From the NCBI GenBank assembly GCA_022749755.1, contig CM040443.1, positions 3,201,191 to 3,265,190 of the forward strand: a stretch of DNA of 64,000 bases. The letters run 5' to 3'. A program made the translations under genes and the position numbers. The stretch's first letter is position 1, and the number at the start of each line of letters is the position of its first letter. Positions 60,293 to 64,000 of the stretch are shown piece by piece. This DNA is from Azadirachta indica (Eukaryota; Streptophyta; Magnoliopsida; Sapindales; Meliaceae). The notes beneath the pieces are model-generated. The model ran no database searches and was not told where the DNA came from. It was given only the letters and a program-made list of their open reading frames with translations.

Positions 60293-63129
60293 TTAAGAAG
60301 CCTTCTTCTGCTTGTACCTTTTGGCACAGACAATGTACAACACCAAGTTCAAGAAGCTGAGTCCAGCTAAAAGCCAGAAAAAGTAATCAAGATGACCCTC
60401 GTTCAAGTTATCCGGAATCCATCCTGTTTTCCCGCCTGCAGTTGTGAAGTAAGTTACAAGAGTCAGAATGAAAGAGCTAAGGTAATTGCCTAGTGATGTT
60501 GTTAGCAGGGATAACGCGCTGCACAAGCTCCGCATGGCATCTGGAGATTGGTCATAGAAGAACTCAAGCTGCCCAATGAAAGTAAATATCTCTGCGGCAC
60601 CCAACAAGAAATACTGTGGTACTTGCCAAAAGATACTCATTGGCACGGAGACATTTTTATCAACTAGCCCAAGCTCTCTTGCAATCTGTAATCTGTTGAT
60701 CTCAACCAAAGCAGCTGCTGACATACACAGAACTGAAAGAAAGAGGCCAATTCCCATTCGCTGCAACTCTGAGAAGCCTCTTTCCTTGCCTGTGAACTTC
60801 CTTGCAATAGGAACAATGATCCTATCATAGATAGGGACCCAAAAAATAACACTGATAACATCGAAAGTGGAGAGGGAGGCAGGAGGAATGGTGAAAGAAC
60901 CAATTGAAGTGTCCATCTTCATCCCTTGCTCCACAAACATTGTAGACATTTGGGCATATACAGCAGAAAAGACAATTCCAGTAGCCCAGATGGGAAACAT
61001 ACGTATCAAAATTTTTAATTCCTCCACCTGTGTTACAGTGCAAAGCCTCCAAGGATTGGAAAAATCCCCACTTTTGATCTCAGCATCTGAAATTACAGCA
61101 GCTTTATCAAGGCACCTGCAGCAAAGTGGGTATTAGATTCTCTGTTTCCTTTTCTGGCAGAAAAGGTATATTGCTGTTCAAAATTCTAAGAAAATGTTAG
61201 TTGAAACATCCCTACAAGTGCATCAACAAAGTCATTACAATGCCATTAACGAGAGAAAGCATGTCAATGTGAAATATAAACAAAAAGGAAATACACCGTC
61301 AATGTACTGAGGAAAAAAATATGTGAGGTCAGAAAGACTGTATCTTTCCTTAGTCTAACAATCTATGCGGGACAACAAACACAGAATATAATCCCAAATT
61401 CCATACAATAGCTTGAGAGAAGTTCCTGGGAAAAAATTATCAGGAAATGAGCAAGAAAACCCAAATTACGCACCCATCGGACCACTAAAAATTCACTTCT
61501 CCTTGAAGAAACATACACAGGATGAGATATCAAGTTTATAACAGGTATGAGTGCAGACGTTAATACACTCTTTGCTACTATTGGGTCAGATAATAATTAC
61601 TCCTTGACGTATGTAACTCATAGATGTAAGGAAAAAATTTCTGCAACTACAACATATTCTTCAGCAATTATAAAACATTCTTCAGCTAAAAGTTGGAAAT
61701 TTCTAAGCGATGGAAGAAGTGCCTTCACAAGCTTATGCAACCATTTGAAAAAAAAAATGTGTAAACTGGATATTGAAATGCAGGAGAAAAATAATAGTCA
61801 AGACAATGCAGGAGAAATTCGATCAGTTTAATCATTCTGCTCAGAATTATGTCCAATAAATACTTTATTTGCCTATTCAATCAGTAATCCGAATATAAGT
61901 TGAATATCTTGTGCCAAAAAGTAGAACAAAACATAAAGATCTAAGTTATGTGGATGTCAAAAACACCCCAAATTTTGTATTGTGATGTTTGCAACTCTAA
62001 CCTAGCAAGTAAGTCTTTCTGATGAGAAGGAATGGAGAAGTATTTAAATTCAGGGGAAACAGAAAGACTTTACGTAAGTTCATTGCTGTGCTCAATCTTT
62101 CGACTTCCTTCAATGGCAGAGGTTTTGTCTTGAGTTTCATAAAGGAGACTACTGTCTTCAGGTACCGCCAAACTCCACTTATGGAATGAAGCAACCAAAA
62201 CTTGACACATTCTTGTAATAGGGCTTCCCCCCGGCTTTTGAAATCTATATAGTGGAGTGCCTGAAAAGAAACTGACAATGGCAATGCCCATAAACAATGC
62301 AGGAATTCCAAATCCTAATCCCCACCCAGCATTGTCTTGAATCCACACCAGAAAACTACTAGATATCAGGGCACCGATGTTGATAGAAAAATAAAACCAG
62401 TTGAAGAAGGATCCTTTCTTTACTCTTTCTTTGGCATCAGTGTCATCAAATTGATCTGCCCCAAAGGATGAGACGCAAGGTTTAATCCCACCAGTCCCTA
62501 GTGCAATCAGATAAAGCCCAAAGAAGAACACTGCATACTGGGCTGGATTAGCTGAGGGGCATAGGGTACCCACACATTCAGCTGGTTTTAGAGCAGGAAC
62601 TGATGCTGAGAGAGTCAATGTGCACATTCCCTAAACCAAGTACAACTTCATGTCACTTAAGACCTCAAGATAATATGGAAAAGACACATAGACAAAAGAA
62701 ATCGGTGCATCTAAAGAGAGATGAATTACAATGAAGTAAATCGTGGAGAAAGCAGCAATTGTCCAATATCTTCCCCAGTAAGCGTCAGCCAAGACAGCTC
62801 CAATAAGAGGTGTAAGATAGCAAGTGCCTTGCCAGGTGGTAACATTTCTTGCAGCAGATACATTTCCTTCGTGTAGTTTGTGGGTAAGATAAGAAACAAG
62901 ATTAGTGGCAATTCCATAGTAGGCCAAACGTTCGCAACACTCAGTACCTGCATTTCAGGTTACAAATGTCAGAAAATAAGAACTACTGAATATAAAGAAA
63001 AATGAAGAAGAATAATAAATCACCCAAAATGAATGGGCATGCTCTCCAATTTCCAGTTTTGTGCTTCAGAACAGGCTTCCCACTAATGTCAACTGAGCCA
63101 TCTCCTGTGTACAGTCCACTGCTTTCGTT
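60293..63129 (-). CDS. NPF8-type proton-coupled di/tripeptide transporter (PTR2/PTR1-like), first exon outside the window
   Basis: Minus-strand exons 63129-63024, 62947-62730, 62630-62074 and 61115-60293 (stop TAA at 60295-60293), all with GT..AG introns and clean phase. They give 567 residues. The family's usual short first exon (about 15-18 residues) was not found downstream of 63130 in the window and must lie beyond 64000. The protein has the ECCER form of the ExxER proton-coupling motif at the start of helix 1. It also has [40 protein letters not shown] and [15 protein letters not shown], hallmarks of POT/NPF carriers, and [20 protein letters not shown] near the C-terminus. Twelve membrane helices are expected. 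Family members import di- and tripeptides with protons across the plasma membrane or tonoplast. No defects seen. Confidence 0.93.
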
Positions 63130-64000
63130 CTAAAGATACACCATAAAAGAATCATATGAGACAAAAAGGATAGGAATTTCAAGGGAGAATATAAAGATGG
63201 AGAAAGAAGAGAAGAAGAGAGAGACAACTAGCTTTTATGAGGAACTTGTTCACGAAAATGAAAAAAGAAAAAATATATATATATTTAAAAAAAATAAAAG
63301 CAAAGAAAAGGCATGTATTCCAATGAAATAAAAGAATATGTCTTTTGTGCACCTGGTTGACGTCAAGAATATAGAACTTAAGAATGCAAATATGGCTCCT
63401 TGGTATGTTTCAACAGAGAATTGTCACAGATCTTTTAATTAACTATGGGAAATAAGTTATTGCTTAGAAAGGCATGCAGATGGGTCCCATAATCTGGTCT
63501 AAGCTTAAATCTTGTTTTAATCTAATCACAAGCGGTTGAACCTTTCATTTCAAGGACTATGCCAAGGTGATGACTGTTTGGCATCTGCATCGTATCAATA
63601 AAGAAACGAATGGGACAATGAAGTAAAAAGCAAAACTCTCTTTAATTTTCTTTTATTTATGAATAGTGAAACAGCTGCATAATCACTTAAGAATTAGTAG
63701 GCTGCTATATTAACTGCAGCAGCATGGAAAACTAGTTTCTGGAGCAGCTTTGTTTCTTTGTCTTGAAGGGACTATTTCTGGGGTATTAGCCACATGCACC
63801 CCCAGTATACATATGGTCGTGGTAGTATTAGTTTTTGACACTTCCATGGATTTCCTGTCCAGACTTTGTAAAATTTCTTTCTATAAATAAATTTTTTGTT
63901 TCCTATCAAAAAAATAATTACAGCACATGATATTCCCATTACAAAAGGACATGTAAATGGAAACACACCACGTATAAAACACATGGCATATGCTGAACAG
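63130..64000 (-). other. First intron of the NPF8 gene (to window end)
   Basis: Begins (on the minus strand) before the TTTAG acceptor at 63131-63130. No coding stretch with the expected MGSLEEERALLE-like N-terminus was found, so the intron is at least 870 bases or the gene has an unusual start. The open frame 63772-63984 is unrelated. Confidence 0.6.

Noticed and set aside
61547..61831. 94-codon frame within the NPF8 gene
   Set aside because: Lies wholly in intron 4 (61116-62073) on the opposite strand with no family match.

Overview
The window is nuclear DNA of a eudicot plant. Genes are split by short AT-rich introns with GT..AG borders, intergenic DNA is very AT-rich, and plant Ty1/copia, hAT and CACTA transposons are present. 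The gene families (menthone/salutaridine-reductase-like SDRs, ankyrin-PGG proteins, an AGO4-clade Argonaute, SKIP23-like F-box/DUF295 proteins, an NPF8 peptide transporter) are typical of dicots. A Citrus-like (Rutaceae) source is my guess from family resemblance only. No rRNA, tRNA, CRISPR array or bacterial-style operon was seen.

Region 1 (1-19,560) is a tandem array of short-chain dehydrogenase/reductase (SDR) genes. It holds a 5'-cut copy (23-787), two intact five-exon copies (3911-5718 and 15084-16881) and a decayed copy (13050-14700). Several loose exon relics lie between them. Downstream of each of the three good copies sits an inverted relic of the last exon. All three relics lack the same segment that carries the catalytic Tyr and Lys, so the gene-plus-relic arrangement is older than the tandem duplication. 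Reverse-oriented copia fragments and a hAT MITE are inserted among the copies.

Region 2 (19,840-29,100) is mostly transposon debris: a copia gag/protease fragment, a 4.45-kb hAT element with a broken transposase, a CACTA-type terminus with short subterminal repeats, and an F-box pseudogene. Region 3 (29,100-39,300) has no gene but contains several families of diverged direct repeats. Some look like decayed promoter/leader modules of the ankyrin gene that follows.

Region 4 (39,330-48,130) holds an ankyrin-PGG membrane protein gene (39330-43160), complete except for a reading-frame conflict at its last exon, and a truncated paralogous pseudogene (46479-48130). Region 5 (48,363-59,097) holds a minus-strand AGO4-clade Argonaute pseudogene that stops at the MID domain. 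A decayed copia element cuts it near its 5' end. A second F-box pseudogene follows. Region 6 (60,293-64,000) holds most of a minus-strand NPF8-type di/tripeptide transporter gene whose first coding exon lies beyond the window.

The probably functional genes are the two intact SDRs, perhaps the 5'-cut SDR, the NPF8 gene and possibly the ankyrin gene. I found no convincing new multi-gene system. The most unusual features are the architecture of the SDR array and the Argonaute and ankyrin relics.
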